Shown: positions 12,401 through 27,100 of the stretch, piece after piece
How positions within the stretch are numbered: the stretch's first letter is position 1
Layout: every line of letters begins with the position of its first letter
Assembly: GCA_009760885.1 (NCBI GenBank)
Contig: CM019713.1
Coordinates: 28,948,927 to 29,012,926, forward strand
Direction of reading: 5' to 3'
Origin: Achatina immaculata
Taxonomy: Eukaryota > Mollusca > Gastropoda > Stylommatophora > Achatinidae
DNA: 64,000 bases
Notes under the pieces: generated by a model
Databases searched by the model: none
What the model was told of the DNA's origin: nothing
Seen by the model: the letters and a program-made list of their open reading frames with translations, nothing else
Translations under genes and position numbers: made by a program

Positions 12401-15400
12401 TACTTATTTTGATATATGATACACTTATGTTGAACCCTGAATTAGTTTGTTAAAATTAATTTTAGAGAGGGACCCAAAAATTATCGCAACACCCGCTTGA
12501 TAATATAATGTCCGCCAGTACACCAGTAACGTCTGTGTTTTTTTTTCCCGGGTGGAAAGAGTTAATATTGACATTCTTTAAAGACTCATAACTTTTATTT
12601 TAAGAGAGTATGCTCCCTAATCTAATTGCCAGCACACTTAACATTTAATTATACTTGTCTTGACTCCTTCCTCATATACCTTTCGGTGTTGAGGGGACAA
12701 ACAGACAAATCTTATATGCTAATTAAAATTTAAAACTTTATCAATCTATTTGAATTACAGAGTAATACAATTTAAAAACTTCTCATGTTCAGAATTCCAC
12801 TCTTTGGTTTTACTGAACTTTATGCACATAATAATCTTGTACAAAACGGATGCTGAATGTATGGGACAAGGTGAAAAATGAGAGATAAAGTGCAGCATCT
12901 GAGGAACATCTTTGAAAAAAAAAAAAGAACATTTATTTTTTACATTGCTGAATGTAACTAGGAAAAAAAAGTTAAATATCTTTTTGTGTCGTGCATTTCA
13001 AATATTTTTGTGGTTCATCCACAGATTAACGGTCTCCAGTGTATACAAATCTTTGGAGATCTAACTTATCCTGCACTCTTTGTAAAAAATGGTAGAAACA
13101 TTGAAGTTTGGGCAGAGAACATGTGAGTGTAAATAAGGTAAGAAGACCATCAAGAATCAACACAAATATCGTAGCCAGTATTGTTAAAACCATAACAAAA
13201 AAAAGAAAATTCTAAAGAGAATGACTGAGAGCTGAACCATGCACTTCAGCAGCACCAGGAAATGCCAAATCACAGAAGGATAAAATATTAATTATTTAGG
13301 CCCACAGTATATCTAGCACAGACTTTAAGAACTGGACTCATGACAATTGTAATATTTATTTTAAAAGTCTTTTAGTCTCTTATAAGAACATTGTTTTTAA
13401 TCCTTTACCTAACCCTGAATAAAACTAAGATTAAGTTTCCCTAGAAAGTCACATGACAGAGAATTATGACTGGAATGATGTGAATGTTACAGGGTGGTGG
13501 AAATATAAACGCCAGTCAGTTGCAGCTGGCCAAGACTGCATCTTACTTTCTTATGATCCTCCTAGAAAGAGTATATCTGGATAGAGGTTGGTATGTTTCC
13601 ATGATGGTTAAGCCTGCTTAGAAGTTTGCTTTTTACATTCTTTTGAGGAATTACTCATCTGGTCTGAAGTTTATTTTTGAAGATATTCAATGAACACACA
13701 AATGTAGTTACATGGAAATCCAATACCAACAACAATACAACTACCTTCGTGAATTATAAATGGTCGACGAGTTGTTGTGGGGACTATTCTTGCTGGCCTT
13801 GGAGTAAAAATAGGAGCTGAGAATGAAACAATCACAGTCTTTTAAAGAACATGTTTTATAAAAATCTAAAACAAAATGATTCTAATTCTTCATCACATTG
13901 ATACAGCTACATAAATAAAAAGACCAAGACAGTGTGGCTATGTGGACAGATCAATAAATTTTAGAATAATAACTTCCTTCACTCATTTCTTGCCACAAAG
14001 AATGCACCCTTGAAGTCAGGTTAATCTCTTACATACAACATTTTGCAATTCATTTCTTTATCTCCATGTTGCCGAATGTCTACTAGATATAGGAGTTTCC
14101 CTTAAACTTCCTTGGTCTATGCTCAGACTCCATTGCCACTCAAGAAAATGGCAGCATAGTCCTCCCAAAATGATTTCGAGCAACAAACAGCTAACATTAA
14201 CCTAGTAATGTACTGTTTTCTAACATGGAAATGGGCACTGATTTGAAAAGAGTGAAGAGAGAGTTTAGAATTATTACAGATTAATATTTATTATAAAAAT
14301 ATAATCAGTGCCCTTTTTTCTTCTCATTTTCCTTTTCTTTAGAACCGCAGCTTTCCATAACAAAGGAACACATGGAAAGAAATTAGAAAGTTTTATACAT
14401 AATTAATGATTTCACTCAAATCTAAAATCAAATACTAATGTATGAAAAACAAAGGTGAACCAAATGTTTCTCTTCATATGATAGAATACAATGTTAATCA
14501 TGAAAACACAGATTACAATGTTAATCATGAAAATACAGAAAGCATTTAATAAATTACTCAGTCTGAGAGGAATGAAGATGCAAGACAAAACCATGTGATA
14601 AGTAAATAAATTCAGAAATAATGTAATTACAAAGAATATTTAATTCATTTCGCTCACTGAGCAAACATTTTTCTTTCTTTGAATTTCCAGTACGCTGATA
14701 TATTCTGCTGCACTTATAAAAGAAATCATCTATGTCAGACATCAACATCAAAGTATCATAATCAGTAAATTTTTCTGAGAAATATCATTCTCTAGAGAAC
14801 AGGCACTGATGCAAGCCACATAGTTCACATTAGAATGTCATTGTTTGCTTTTAGAGTGTTCCTTTTTCTTGTACTCTGAGGTGAAGAAGTGTCTGTATGA
14901 AGGTGAACATTTATCAGAGAGCTAAACAGAATAGTTAATGATGGAACATCATTAGAATAAAGATTTTTTAAAAATTGTCAGTGAAGTGAAGATTTAAAGA
15001 CTATCGCTGAAATGAGGATTTAACAAATGACAATTTAAAGGCTATCACTGAAATGAAGATTTAAAGACAATCATAATGAAGATTTAAAGAATATCTATGG
15101 AGTGAGCAGAAAAGAGCCTCAGAATACTAAAGACAAGACTCACCATTTGCCATTCTGGTTATATAAACACCAGGGACTTCTCCCAACTCTTCTTCATTAG
15201 TGATCAGAAATCTGTACTCCTCACTTGGTTGAGAACTAATTTCATCCAGCTCAGTACTGTCTCCATACAGTAGACCAATAGAGTAAATGCCTGTGCCTAG
15301 ATCTTTCAGACGATTGGCTGCTGCATAGCTTTGCTCAGTGTTCAAACTTTTCTCATTGCCTAAATTATATGAATGACGTCAGTGTTTCTATTTGATTTTT

Positions 15401-18142
15401 TAAAAAATAAAACATTTTACTGAAATTCATTTTCATGTAAAGTGAAATTGGCATTGCAAGAAAACACTGTCTCCTGCAGTAAACACTAATGGATCATCAG
15501 TGCTTCAAATTCTGGGGTAATTTTGTTTAACATTTTTTCAATCAGTTGCATGTACCTTGAGGAATTTTGCCTCCCTAACAGTTCTCCTATAGGCCTCTCA
15601 GTTGTAAACAAAATGAGAAAGATGCATGCCCTTAAAAAAACATTTTTTCTCAGTCATTCATTCATTGTGGAACTTTGCCTCCTTGCAGAACTTTGCCTCC
15701 CTAATAGCACTCCTGTAGGCCTTTTGGTTGTGAGCAAGATGGCCTGCTGCTGATGCATCCAATTGTAGATCATCAACGATGTCTTGCAGCCATGTTCACC
15801 TTGGTCTTCCTCTCTTTCTTTTTCCCATTATGTACCCTTCCAAAACTGTCTTCTCTAAATTATCATGATTTTAACATGTTCTAAATATTTAAGTTTTCTC
15901 TGTTTAATTTCTTTACTAGCCAACCTCCTTCAAAATTAAGTTCTTGTAGTATGGATATATTTGTTCTTTTTTTTGTGTCCATGATAATTTAAAGAACTCT
16001 TCTGTAGTATTTACATTCAAAGGCATTTATGTGTTTTTCAGCTGTTTTGTTAAGTGTCTAGGTCTCACAGGCATATGTTGCAATGAGAAAGATGCATGCC
16101 CTTAAAAAAACATTTTTTTCTCAATCATTCATTCATTGCGGAACTTTGCCTCCTTGCGGAACTTTGCCTCCCTAACAGCACTCCTGTAGGCCTCTTGGTT
16201 GTGAGCAAGATGGCCTGCTGCTGATGCATCCAATTGTAGATCATCAACGATGTCTTGCAGCCATGTTCGCCTTGGTCTTCCTCTCTTTCTTTTTCCCATT
16301 ATGTACCCTTCCAAGACGGTTCTCTCTAGATTACCATGACGTTTAATGTGTCCAAAATATTTAAGTTTTCTCTGTTTAATCCTCTTTACTAGCCAGCCTT
16401 CTTCAGTATTAAGTTCTTGTAGTATGGATATATTTGTTCTTTTTTGTGTCCATGATATTTAAAGAACTCTTCTGTAGCTTTTACGTTCAAAGGCATTTAT
16501 GTGTTTCTCAGCTGTTTTGTTAAGTGTCCAGGTGACAATCATTACCTTAATTTCTTGCCATAACTATCATTTAATGCTAAACATTCTATTTTAATTTCAC
16601 CACCTCAGTAAAGCAGCAACACTATAATAATCACTACGCATGTTCATTAACACTTACAACCAGCGGTGGGTTACCTATTAAGCTCAACAATTTTAAACAT
16701 AAGGGCTTGGAAGAGAAAGAGGCCCAGTGTCAAGAGAACAAAAACACTCTGCAAATGCAGACTGTTTTATAAATATTACATCAGGAGATGAATAGTACAG
16801 ATCAGAGAAAGTAGGGGAGCCCTTTCTAAGTTTAGCCTAGGTGGTGGTTAATCTGCCATTGCTTGTAACTGTTGAAAGGATGAAGTGATGTCTATTTAAT
16901 TCAGTATTTTATCTAAATGAATTCTTTTTCCAATGTTAATTACCCTATAGAACATTTGAAACAGCTTGATATGGACTCCGCGTTCCTGGTGATCACTATG
17001 TTGCTATTGGCCTAAATGTGATAGTGTTAATATTTTAGTCACATATCCAATGACAGTCATGTTGTTCTTGGTGATGGTCAATACTGGCTGTTGTAGGTTT
17101 CTTGATTTCTTGTAATGGTTGCCATTCTTACTATAGGGATGTCTGGGAGATATGCTGTTTGTGGCCATATTTTCCTTCACCTATTAGCACACTAGAGGGA
17201 GAAGTAGTCAGCATCACATCTCATTCTCATTCCTTGCCCAGCTTCAAAGGAAGCCAAATACCCATTTCTACAACTGTGTGACTAGGATAACTCTGGATAC
17301 TTCACTATTGTTACCTCTCCTGTCTGCGTAGAGATGGACAAGATGCGATGTAACAAGCTGCTCTGGTTCCTCATAGGATACTGGTTCATGATCAGGCTCA
17401 CTGGACTGGATACAAGCTACTGGTATGGCTGAGTGCTAGCTCTGCGTGGCATCTCGGTGCTACAGGTGCCACAGCTAAAAGTCGGTGTGAATATCTTCAC
17501 TGTCTTGAACAACTGAATACCAGACACTATCCACTTCCCTACTCAGTCACTCTCAGTTATTTAGACATGCATAAAACAGCAGCTGCACTAATTAAGCTCC
17601 GCTAAGATGTTGATCTCTAATTTGTTTGCCAGGCTGGTATGACACAGCCTGGTTCCAAAAATTACACATTGTGGGAATGAAATAATGTTTTAACTAGTTG
17701 CAGTTATCCAGCTCTGGTGAGAGAGTGAACACTTCTATTCTCCTGTCCTTTACATTTTGAAAACCATATTTATCATTTGTCATAATCCAAAAATATTAAC
17801 TAAACACTCTCTGTACCTGACAACAAAACCACAAAGTTTCTGGCCAGTGGTCTGTCACCGTTGCTGCTTGTGAACATACTACGCCTTGCATAATCAAATG
17901 CTTCAGCAACATTAGGACGGCCACCAGTACGTTGATTTCTCAGTTTGTCCACAGCACCCAAAACTTCATCTTGGAAATGGTACCTAAAGGTAGAGTAAAA
18001 TGTAAATATTTTATTGTGAAGATTTCTTTCAGATTTATTTTCTGAAACAGTGAAGCATGTCATTTAGTGAATGGAATAATTTGGGGAAAAAAAAAAAATT
18101 AAAATTAAAAAAAAGGATTTTAAAAAATATACACACATTCAT

Positions 18143-18182
<40 letters not shown>

Positions 18183-21100
18183 GAGAGAAAGAGAGAGAGA
18201 GAGTAGTCAACAATTTTAACTCTTCCCATGCCAAAGTCGCTATAGTGATAATTTCTGGTTACTGAGTTGGGTGCCTAGTCATTATAGTGACAATTCATTT
18301 GTTTCTATAAAACAGCCGGTGTAACATTTAGATTATACATATTTCGTCCGCGTTTCCGGTGACACTTTTCAAAATGGTGACAGAGTCCTTAGTTACAAGC
18401 GATGCCAAGTGAAAAAAAGGAAGAGAAACATTGAAAATTTTCCATTTTTGATGATGTAGATAGGAGTATGGACATGGCCTGTGACCACCCCACTGCTCTT
18501 GAATGTATCCCAAGTAGATCTAGACATATTAGATGACTGGAGAAGTAGTTAGGAGGTTATTTCAGACATTAATTCAGTGAGAATGCAACATAGAATCACA
18601 ATACGAGATTGACAAGTAGATCTAGACATCTCAGATGGTAAGTAGTGCATATCTAGACCTAGCCGATGGTGAGCTGGGCACAATCATTGTCTAAAAACAT
18701 CACATTACTTCTTTTTTCCTAAAAAACTCTGCATTTATGAAATTTTCATACATTTAGTTATACTTTGAAACATAATAAGTACACAGAAGTACATGTAAAT
18801 ACTGTTTTCCATTCCATTTTACAACTATTCCCCCTAACATATCAAGACCCGCGGTTTTTGTGTGGCATGGACAGGAACATCCATGTTTTTTTTCTGGTAA
18901 ACGAAGTAAACGATGTGGCAAGGGATGATATAGAACTTCTCATCATCTCATGCAGCTCAGGTCACCTGACCATCTGGATAAAATCCTGAGTCAAGAAGGA
19001 AATTGCCCACTGTTGTCCCAGACACCCCAAAAATGTAAGTTGCTGGTGTAGATCACCCACAGGTCTCTTACCTGTAGGCATACAGTTTTGAAACTGAATC
19101 TGCATGAAATGTAAGTTGGGATTGTCAGTACAGTCATTTTTTTTTTTTTTAGTTATATTTCAGGTGTAATTATTCTAGCTATTTTTTTTTTCTATTTCTG
19201 TGTAAAATTAAGATCTTTTTGGAGGTTTCCAGTCATAATTCAATGTTGAATTCTGCTAATCTAGTGAATTCATCAGTTCATACATTTATGTTCTTGAAAG
19301 CTGATGCACAAAGCAATCACCAATTAATACATCTTTTTACAGGGAAGCATCAAATTCTCTCCACTTCTCATGGTCTGCAGTCAGTTTTGTGGAATGCATC
19401 AAATAAGTTGGTGTGTTGCATATATTTACTTCAACTGCACTTCATCCAGTTGTTTGTGTTTGGTCTTAAGCCCCCTTTATTTCAAGTGTTCATTATGGCT
19501 GGTCTAGCAATGGTTTTGGGTCTCTTTGAAGTTCATGACCTATGTATTTCTAGCACTTTTTTTTTAAACAAAACTGTGTGCATATCTTCTATTTGTCTTG
19601 GGTTAGCAGCCCTCCAGTTCTAATGATATGTGGCCTGAATATTTTCAAAATCTTTGTTAAGCAGAATCTATGGTATGAGGATAAATTAGCTAGGATGAGA
19701 TCACCATTCATATCTTATAACTCATATGTCACTCAATTTACCTATTGAGATGGAAGTCAGCCCTTGCTCTGTTGTCAAAAGTCAGGGCACCAATTCTCCA
19801 TTGACCAGAATCTACATCAACCTGTGTAGCAAAGTCCTTCACAAAGGACTTCATCCATCCAAAGACATTGTTGTTAACTGATGAGTCCAATAGAAACAGC
19901 AAATCTGTACCTGTCTCGCTGATTCCTGAACAAGAGATAGAAATGTTGAAACTTGCACATTTTAAAACTTCGTATTTAAAGATAAAAAGTGAAATTGTCT
20001 TAAATTGTCTCAAGTATGCAAATATCTCATGTCATCTATACACTAAGCATTGCCATTCATACACTGATTTATGTTATCCATATAGTTATTTATGTCATCA
20101 GTGTAATGATTTATGCCATCTGCATTCATTTATGCTATATGTGGAAAGAGGAGAAAAATAAATCACTCTTATAGCATTCATTCACTCGTTTGCATGTCCC
20201 TTGCAGAACTTTGCCTCCCAAACAGCACTCCTGTAGGCCTCTCGGTTGTGAGCAAGATGGCCTGCTGCTGATGCATCCATTTGCAGATCCTCAATGATGT
20301 CTTGCAGCCATCTTCACCTTGGTCTTCTTCTCTTTCTTTTTCCCATTATGTACCCTTCCAAGACGGTCTTCTCTAGATTATTATGACGTTTAATCTATCC
20401 AAAATATTTAAGTTTTCTTTATTTAATCCTCTTTACTTCAATATTTCAACCTTCTTCAATATTAAGCTCTTGTAGTATAGATATATTTGTTCTTTTTTGT
20501 GTCCAAGATATTTGAAGAACTCTTCTGTAGCATTTACATTCAAAGGCATTTATGTGTTTCTCAGCTGTTTTGTTAAGTGTCCAGGTCTCACTCTTATAGC
20601 ATATACATAATATCAGGCAGTGAAAAGTTTGAGCATTTAATTTTTTTGTTTTCAAAGTTTACCTCCTAGAGCTATGATACACACTGCTTTTATTCCCTAA
20701 CATAAATGCCAGTTATACATTTTAAAATGGACTTTCTCACTGGGAGTTTCTCATTTGAAACTTTAAAATATTTCCCTTAAGAGGTGTTTAAGAATTTGAC
20801 TCCAGGTAGAAACTTTGTTTTGTAAACTTAGGGGTTATTTAAAAGAAAGAGACCAACTGCATTTCTAAGCAAATTTTATATCAGTTTTATTTCAATACAA
20901 CAGCAATGAAAGATTCATATAATTAGAAAACTGACTCTGTTCATTTTCTAGCAATTATTCACTGCCAGGAATTATTTCTGTGGTAACTAATCAGAGACAG
21001 TGATCCAGATGATTCATATCTGTGCTGTGGGGCTGTGTTCCACTCTGGAAAATATCTGTTCACATAAGTACATGCTTCTGAAGAGTGAGAAGATTCTTGG

Positions 21101-24100
21101 TGCATTCATTCTTAGACAGAAAAACTTTTCCCCTTCTACATATGTATTTATGGTAAAATTCTAGAAGAGACACTTCATCAGATTTGATTTTCAGGTCTGA
21201 GTCACACTGACGGTCAGTGATTTCCATATGGAGGTCTCCTAGTGTCTCCATCACATTCATGGAGTGGGGGTTAGTTACTATGCTCAGAGTTCCTTCCTGA
21301 GTGCAGAAATCTTGGAAACTCTCTTGGAACTTGGTCTGGAGCTGCAATATCACTGTCACACATTGAGGAGCATGCTCTGTAGATTGTAATTTCCACATTG
21401 TTGGAAATCAGTTAAATTATGTTTTGGAAGTAGCACTTAGAAAGACTAAATTCATCTGGAAAGCTTTGATGTGATTAAACAGGACATGCACCAGTTGATC
21501 TTTTGACTTAAGCTTCAAATTTAACTCATTCAAATGAAAAGAAATGTCTGTAAAGTTGGGCAATCACTTTACATCATAGAACTCTTGTACTGATTTGCTT
21601 TCTGCTGTCATGAATTCTTGAATAAATAATCTGCATGATCAGTTTTAAATGGCCCATCCATCACCTTCAGAGAAGTAGAAAACATTGTCATGCTCATCAT
21701 CCCATTCTGTCTATTGAACATTTTGAGTGTTGATGATCCAAACTCTCTGCTCAGATGAAATTTGCAATGTCTGTGATAACTTTCATGACATTTTCAAAAC
21801 TGAGAAATTTGGCACACAAAATTTCCTGGTGAATGGTGCTATGTCTCCTGGTAAATCTGATAGTATCTATTTCTTGTTTGTTTTTTTTTCTAAAGTGCAA
21901 AAGCCACTTCCATGGTTCCTTTCAGGGGACAAAAAGCCAACAGTTCTTCAAGACTTAAAGTTTATCATTGATCCCATGAATTAACTAGCCAGCTGAGATG
22001 CATCAGTACACATAATCCATGCTTTCATCTAGTGTCACTGAGTAAAATCTGCATGCTGGCAACATATCAAACAAGGTTTCCATCAGTTTCCATAAAAAAT
22101 TGTAACTTTTTTCTGATAAACTGGAAGTATGTGAAATGCTAGCAGCGCCACCTATAAGCGCGCTTACTGAAAAGTCAACTTTTTTTGCATAATCAATAGA
22201 TGGCACAGAAGCTGCTTTACTCTTTTTGTGCTACTTGGCAAGAGATGTGTACCTAATTTTCTCTTCCCAGTTCAAAGTTTCTTTCTTTAAATAGAAAGTT
22301 ACTTATTTTAATTTTTTTTTAATTTTCAATTTTTAAAAATCATTTTTGCAATGTTAAAATAACTACATTAAAAAAATATGTATAGAAGCTTCACATTGAT
22401 GGGCAACCATGAGTTGACCACCCCAGCTCTACAGTGGAATGTAGCCAGCATCACACTGGCCAAATTTCCCTCTCTGGCTCTAGAAAAAGCCAGGTACCTA
22501 TTACCACAGCTGGATAACTGGTTCACCTCTAGCTACACTCAAAGCATTGACTTTCACCATGAAAGTTGAGCGCACTAACTGCTTTGCTACCCTATGTTGT
22601 CACATTATTGCTGCCAATATCCTTACTAAACTTTGAATATTTAAGCACTATTTGATCGTTCTCTCATAAACTTCACAATATGAAGCTCAGTGGTTTGTAT
22701 CTGGCCAGAGGTGCCTTAGTCATCCAATTGTAGAAATGGCTACCTGGGATCTTTTGCAGCTCAGGAAGGATAGGCAGCTTGGCAGGATGCTGACCACATC
22801 ACCCTCTAGTGTACCAACTGATCAAGGAAGATATGACACTAACATAATACCCCCTAGGTTCCTCTATAGACAGTTGGGATACCTTTACCTTTTTATTTTA
22901 TTGTTGTCTAATAAGCTTCTCTCATTCTCTGATTTCACATCCATGAAAAGTTTTATTTAAAGGCTCCTTTAAATGTTTTTTTTTAATTTCCTGGCCAGAC
23001 TTAAATCCAAGAAACACTAGATTACAATGTACATACATGGCTGCCAGTAAGTGAAAAGAGAATATCCTACCATATGCAAACATCATCATTATCATCAGGT
23101 GCCGTGCCGACTAGCGTTGGCTATTATGCTTCTCCAGAGTACACGATCCTTCATGCAGGCCATCAGTTCAGTTGGTGATCTCCTCTCACACCATCCCGTC
23201 AGACTGTCCAGTATCATTTCTCTTGGTCTTCCTCTTGATCTTCCTCCTTCTATTTTTCCTGTTATAATATTTTCAATGCCCCCTCTTCTCATTGCATGTC
23301 CTATGAAAGTACACTGTCTCTCTCTTATCTTTTTGACACTATTTTTTATTTCTACAGGTATTCTCATACATTCTTCATTAGTTATTTTTGCTGTCCAAGG
23401 GATTTGCAACATTCTTCTAATAAACCACATTTCTGCTGCTTCCAATGATTTTTGTGCAGACCTGCCTATTGTCCATGATTCACTTCCATATAACAAGATA
23501 GGTTCAATATAGCATTTTAGGACTCGTTTTCTAACATTCATTGATAAGGATGTGTTGGTTAATATGTTTCTCATTCTCTGAAATGCAGTCTTTGCTTGGC
23601 CTATTCTGTTCCTAATTTCTGTTCTGCATTTCCCATCTGAAGTTATTACTGCTCCAAGGTATTTGAATTTCTGCACCTGCTTTAGAATAGTTCCATTTAA
23701 TTTAATATTGCATGCTGGTGGATTCTGTTTCTTAGATATAACCATAGTCTGCGTCTTTTTGATGTTCAAAGTAAGGCCTTTCTGTTCACTTTCTTTGGCG
23801 ACTTTATCCAAGAGATTTTGCAGGTCTTGTTGGTTCTCAGCTATCAGTACTGTGTCGTCAGCATACCGAAGGTTGTTAACTCTTTGTATACTTTGAGACG
23901 CATCCTGCATGGTCGATTCCCTGTTGAGTAGCCCAATCTTCGCGTAGTGCGATGATGGTTTGTAGCTCTCTAATTTTGAAAATAATCAAAGTATACTTAA
24001 AACCAGCAGTTGGACTTCCTTCCGGAATTCGTTTGTGGACATGAGCCGTGTGTATGAGGTGAAAACAGAGCGGCTTTGTGTTAATCTAACTCATTTTTTA

Positions 24101-27100
24101 TCATTGCTAGGCTTTTGTTTAATCAACAAATATGGCTTCCAGTGCTAGTTTCTTTCGTCTAGAGCAGCGTATTTCTGCATTACAAGCTCAGAATTTAATT
24201 TTAAAATGTCTAGACTGTGGTGTAGAGAATGCAGTAGTAGAGATTGTGAATTTTCGGACCCACATGGGGCTGATTCAAAGGATTAGGATGTTTTTTTTTT
24301 TGGTCCAGCAGCAAAATGTGCTAGAAGGGTAGCTGGTGATACTACTTCTCAGCTTTTTGCTAGTACTAGCTGTAATATCACAATAAGTAATGCTGGAGAT
24401 TGTGTAATTTAAAAAATTAAATGTTGTAGAATGCTTCAAATTAAAAAAAAAACAAAAAAAAAACACAATGGCCTGTTTTCTGGTAAATATCAGTCAATGC
24501 CCGCCCACTTGTTTTCATGTAAATATTACCTACTTACATGGTGTTTTTAGTTTGCTGTGAATACATAACTAGTGTATATTTTCATGTAAATTTTGGAAAA
24601 TATGTGAAGAAAAGGTGTTTGTGTACATTTTTATTCATTATGGAATTATATGACCAATACAGTGGATTAACCTGAAGGGAAGGTGACAAAAAGTTTATTT
24701 AATTCCTTCATTTTCCATTCTTTCTTCTCAGTTCTTAGCTCTTTTTTTTTTGTTGTATACTAACAAAATGTAAAAAATTTTATTAGAAAAACAAAATACA
24801 TTTTTTCTTCTTCAAATTAACATATAATATTTGATACTATAAATCAGATTATGCCTTTGTCATTCTTTTAAATGGCACAACCATCCCATTCCACAATGTG
24901 AAATTTACCCCCCTTGGTCTTTTGAGGGAAACACCCCCAGTATACAAAGAGTTAATATTGTATCCTCCAATTTTTATGCCTGGTTCTGTGATGATCGTTC
25001 TTAGAATATTCTTGCTGTACAGAGAAAAAAGATCTGGAGATAGTACACATCCTTGTCGCACCCCTTGTTTTATAGGTTGATATTTTCCAGTTTTATTTTC
25101 AATTTGAATTGCTGCTTCTTGTTGTCAGTATAGATGTTTTACAATCCTCAGGTCTTTGCCATCTATATTGATGTCTTTCAGCATTTTAATAATTTCATTA
25201 TATTTCACCTTGTCAAATGCCTTGGTGTAATCAATGAAGCATAAGTAGAGATCTTTCTGTAGTTCTAAAGCTCTTTCTGTTAGTGTTCATAAAGCATAAA
25301 TGGCATTGTGTATTCCCTTTCCTTCAACAAATCCAAACTGTTCATCTGCTATTTCTATTTTTATCTTTTTCCTTGTTCTTCTCATAATGATTCTCAGGAG
25401 TAGCTTCATTATGTAATCACATTCCTTTGCACCTGGTTTCTTTGGTAGTGCTATAATAATGGATTTAAGCGGTCACTGGGATTATAACCACTGTTGTAAA
25501 TGTCATTTAGTAACTTGGTTATTATTTTTATTCCTGTCTCCTCTAGATGGGAAAAAGAAAAAGAGGAAGACCAAAACGAAGATGGCTACAAGACATTGTT
25601 GACAATCTGGAAATGGATGCAGCAGCAGCAGGCCATCTTGCTCACAACTGAGAGGCCTACAGGAGTGCTGTTTGGGAGGCAAAGTTCCACAAGGGATATG
25701 CAAATGAATGAATGAATGATCTCCTCTAGTACCTCTGTTTCTTCTATTGTTATATTATCAGGCCCAGTTGCTTTCCTTTTCTCATGTGTTTGATGGCATC
25801 TATGATTTCATCTTCAAATATTAGTGGTCCATTACAGTTTTCAGTATCTGGTGTTAAATTCTGGTCTTTCTCCTCCATATAGCTCAATAATGTACTCTGT
25901 CCACCTGTCCACAATGTCTTCTTTTCCCATTAACATTTTACCTTCTTTTGATTTCAGGCATCCTGTGGCATATTTTGTCTTCCTGCCTGTAAGTTCACTA
26001 ATTCGTTTGTGCATATTTTTGCTGTCTTTATTATGAGAGTTCCCTATTTGTCTGCACTGTTCATTTAACCACACTTTCTTTGCTTCTCTGCATTTGTGTC
26101 TTTATTTCTTTATTTATCTTGCTATATTTTTCCTCATTATTTTTACTCCCCCTCCTCTTGTCCATCAGTCCTAAGATGTCATCTGTCATCCATTTATTTT
26201 TAAGGGCTTTTTTTTCGGTGGTATTATCTCCTTAACATTTTGGTGGATAGAATCTCTTAACATTGCCCATTGTTCATCTATGATATTTATCTTTGCTATT
26301 GCTATGTATTTTTTTTAAAAATACATAGCAATAGCAAAGATAAATAGCATAGAAATGCAGATGAATCCACTGACAACAATTATTGAGGAAAGACACTGGC
26401 GATAGTTGGGACATGTGCTCCGAATGACTGACAACTCACTACCAAAAATAACACTAAGATGGACACCACAGGGGAGCAGAAGTAAGGGTAGACCAAAAGA
26501 GACATGGAGAAGAACAACAGAAAGGATGTTGAGCAATAGAGGGCTCACCTGGGCAAGAGCAGAAAAAAAGGCGAACGACAGGCATTTGTGGAAAACCCTT
26601 GCGGAAGCCCCATGTGCCCTGGGCACTTAAGGTTCAGAGAGAGAGAGAGATTGCTATGTATCTATTTGTTATAATAATTTTGTATTGTTCTCGCAGTTCT
26701 TGGTAATTTTTAAGGAGTTCTGTATTCAGTTTGATGTTTCTCACTTTTCTGCATGCTTTCTTTAGCGTTATTCTAATTTTTTCACAGAGTGCACCGTGGT
26801 CATTATTGCAGTCAGCTCCTGGCATGGTTTTTGTTGTCAGTAATGCATTGCGGAATCGATTGTTGATTAATATGATGTCTATCTGGTTAAAAGTATTTTT
26901 GTCTGGACTGCACCATGTTGCCAGTCTTCGGGGATGTTGTTTAAACTAGGTGTTTCCTACAACCATGCTATGTATTCTTGCTCATTCAATTAATTTACTA
27001 CCTCTGTCATTCCTCTCCCACAGTCCATAGTCACCAACGGTATCTGAAGTTCTTTCTTTACCAACTTTGGCATTAAAATCTCCCATGACTATAGTAACTT

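Larger units (their letters stand above)
9213..12565 (+). mobile_element. Complete piggyBac element with TTAA target sites
   Basis: TTAA at 9213-9216 and 12562-12565 flank perfect 13-bp inverted ends (CTCTTTCCACCCG inward from each side). The 3.35-kb interior holds one transposase reading frame and a block of 88-bp repeats before the right end. TTAA duplication and short inverted ends are diagnostic of the piggyBac superfamily. Confidence 0.93.

Noticed and set aside
19219..19623. 134-codon plus-strand ORF
   Set aside because: No recognisable family, flanked by poly-T tracts, and opposite to the host gene; left as unidentified intron sequence.
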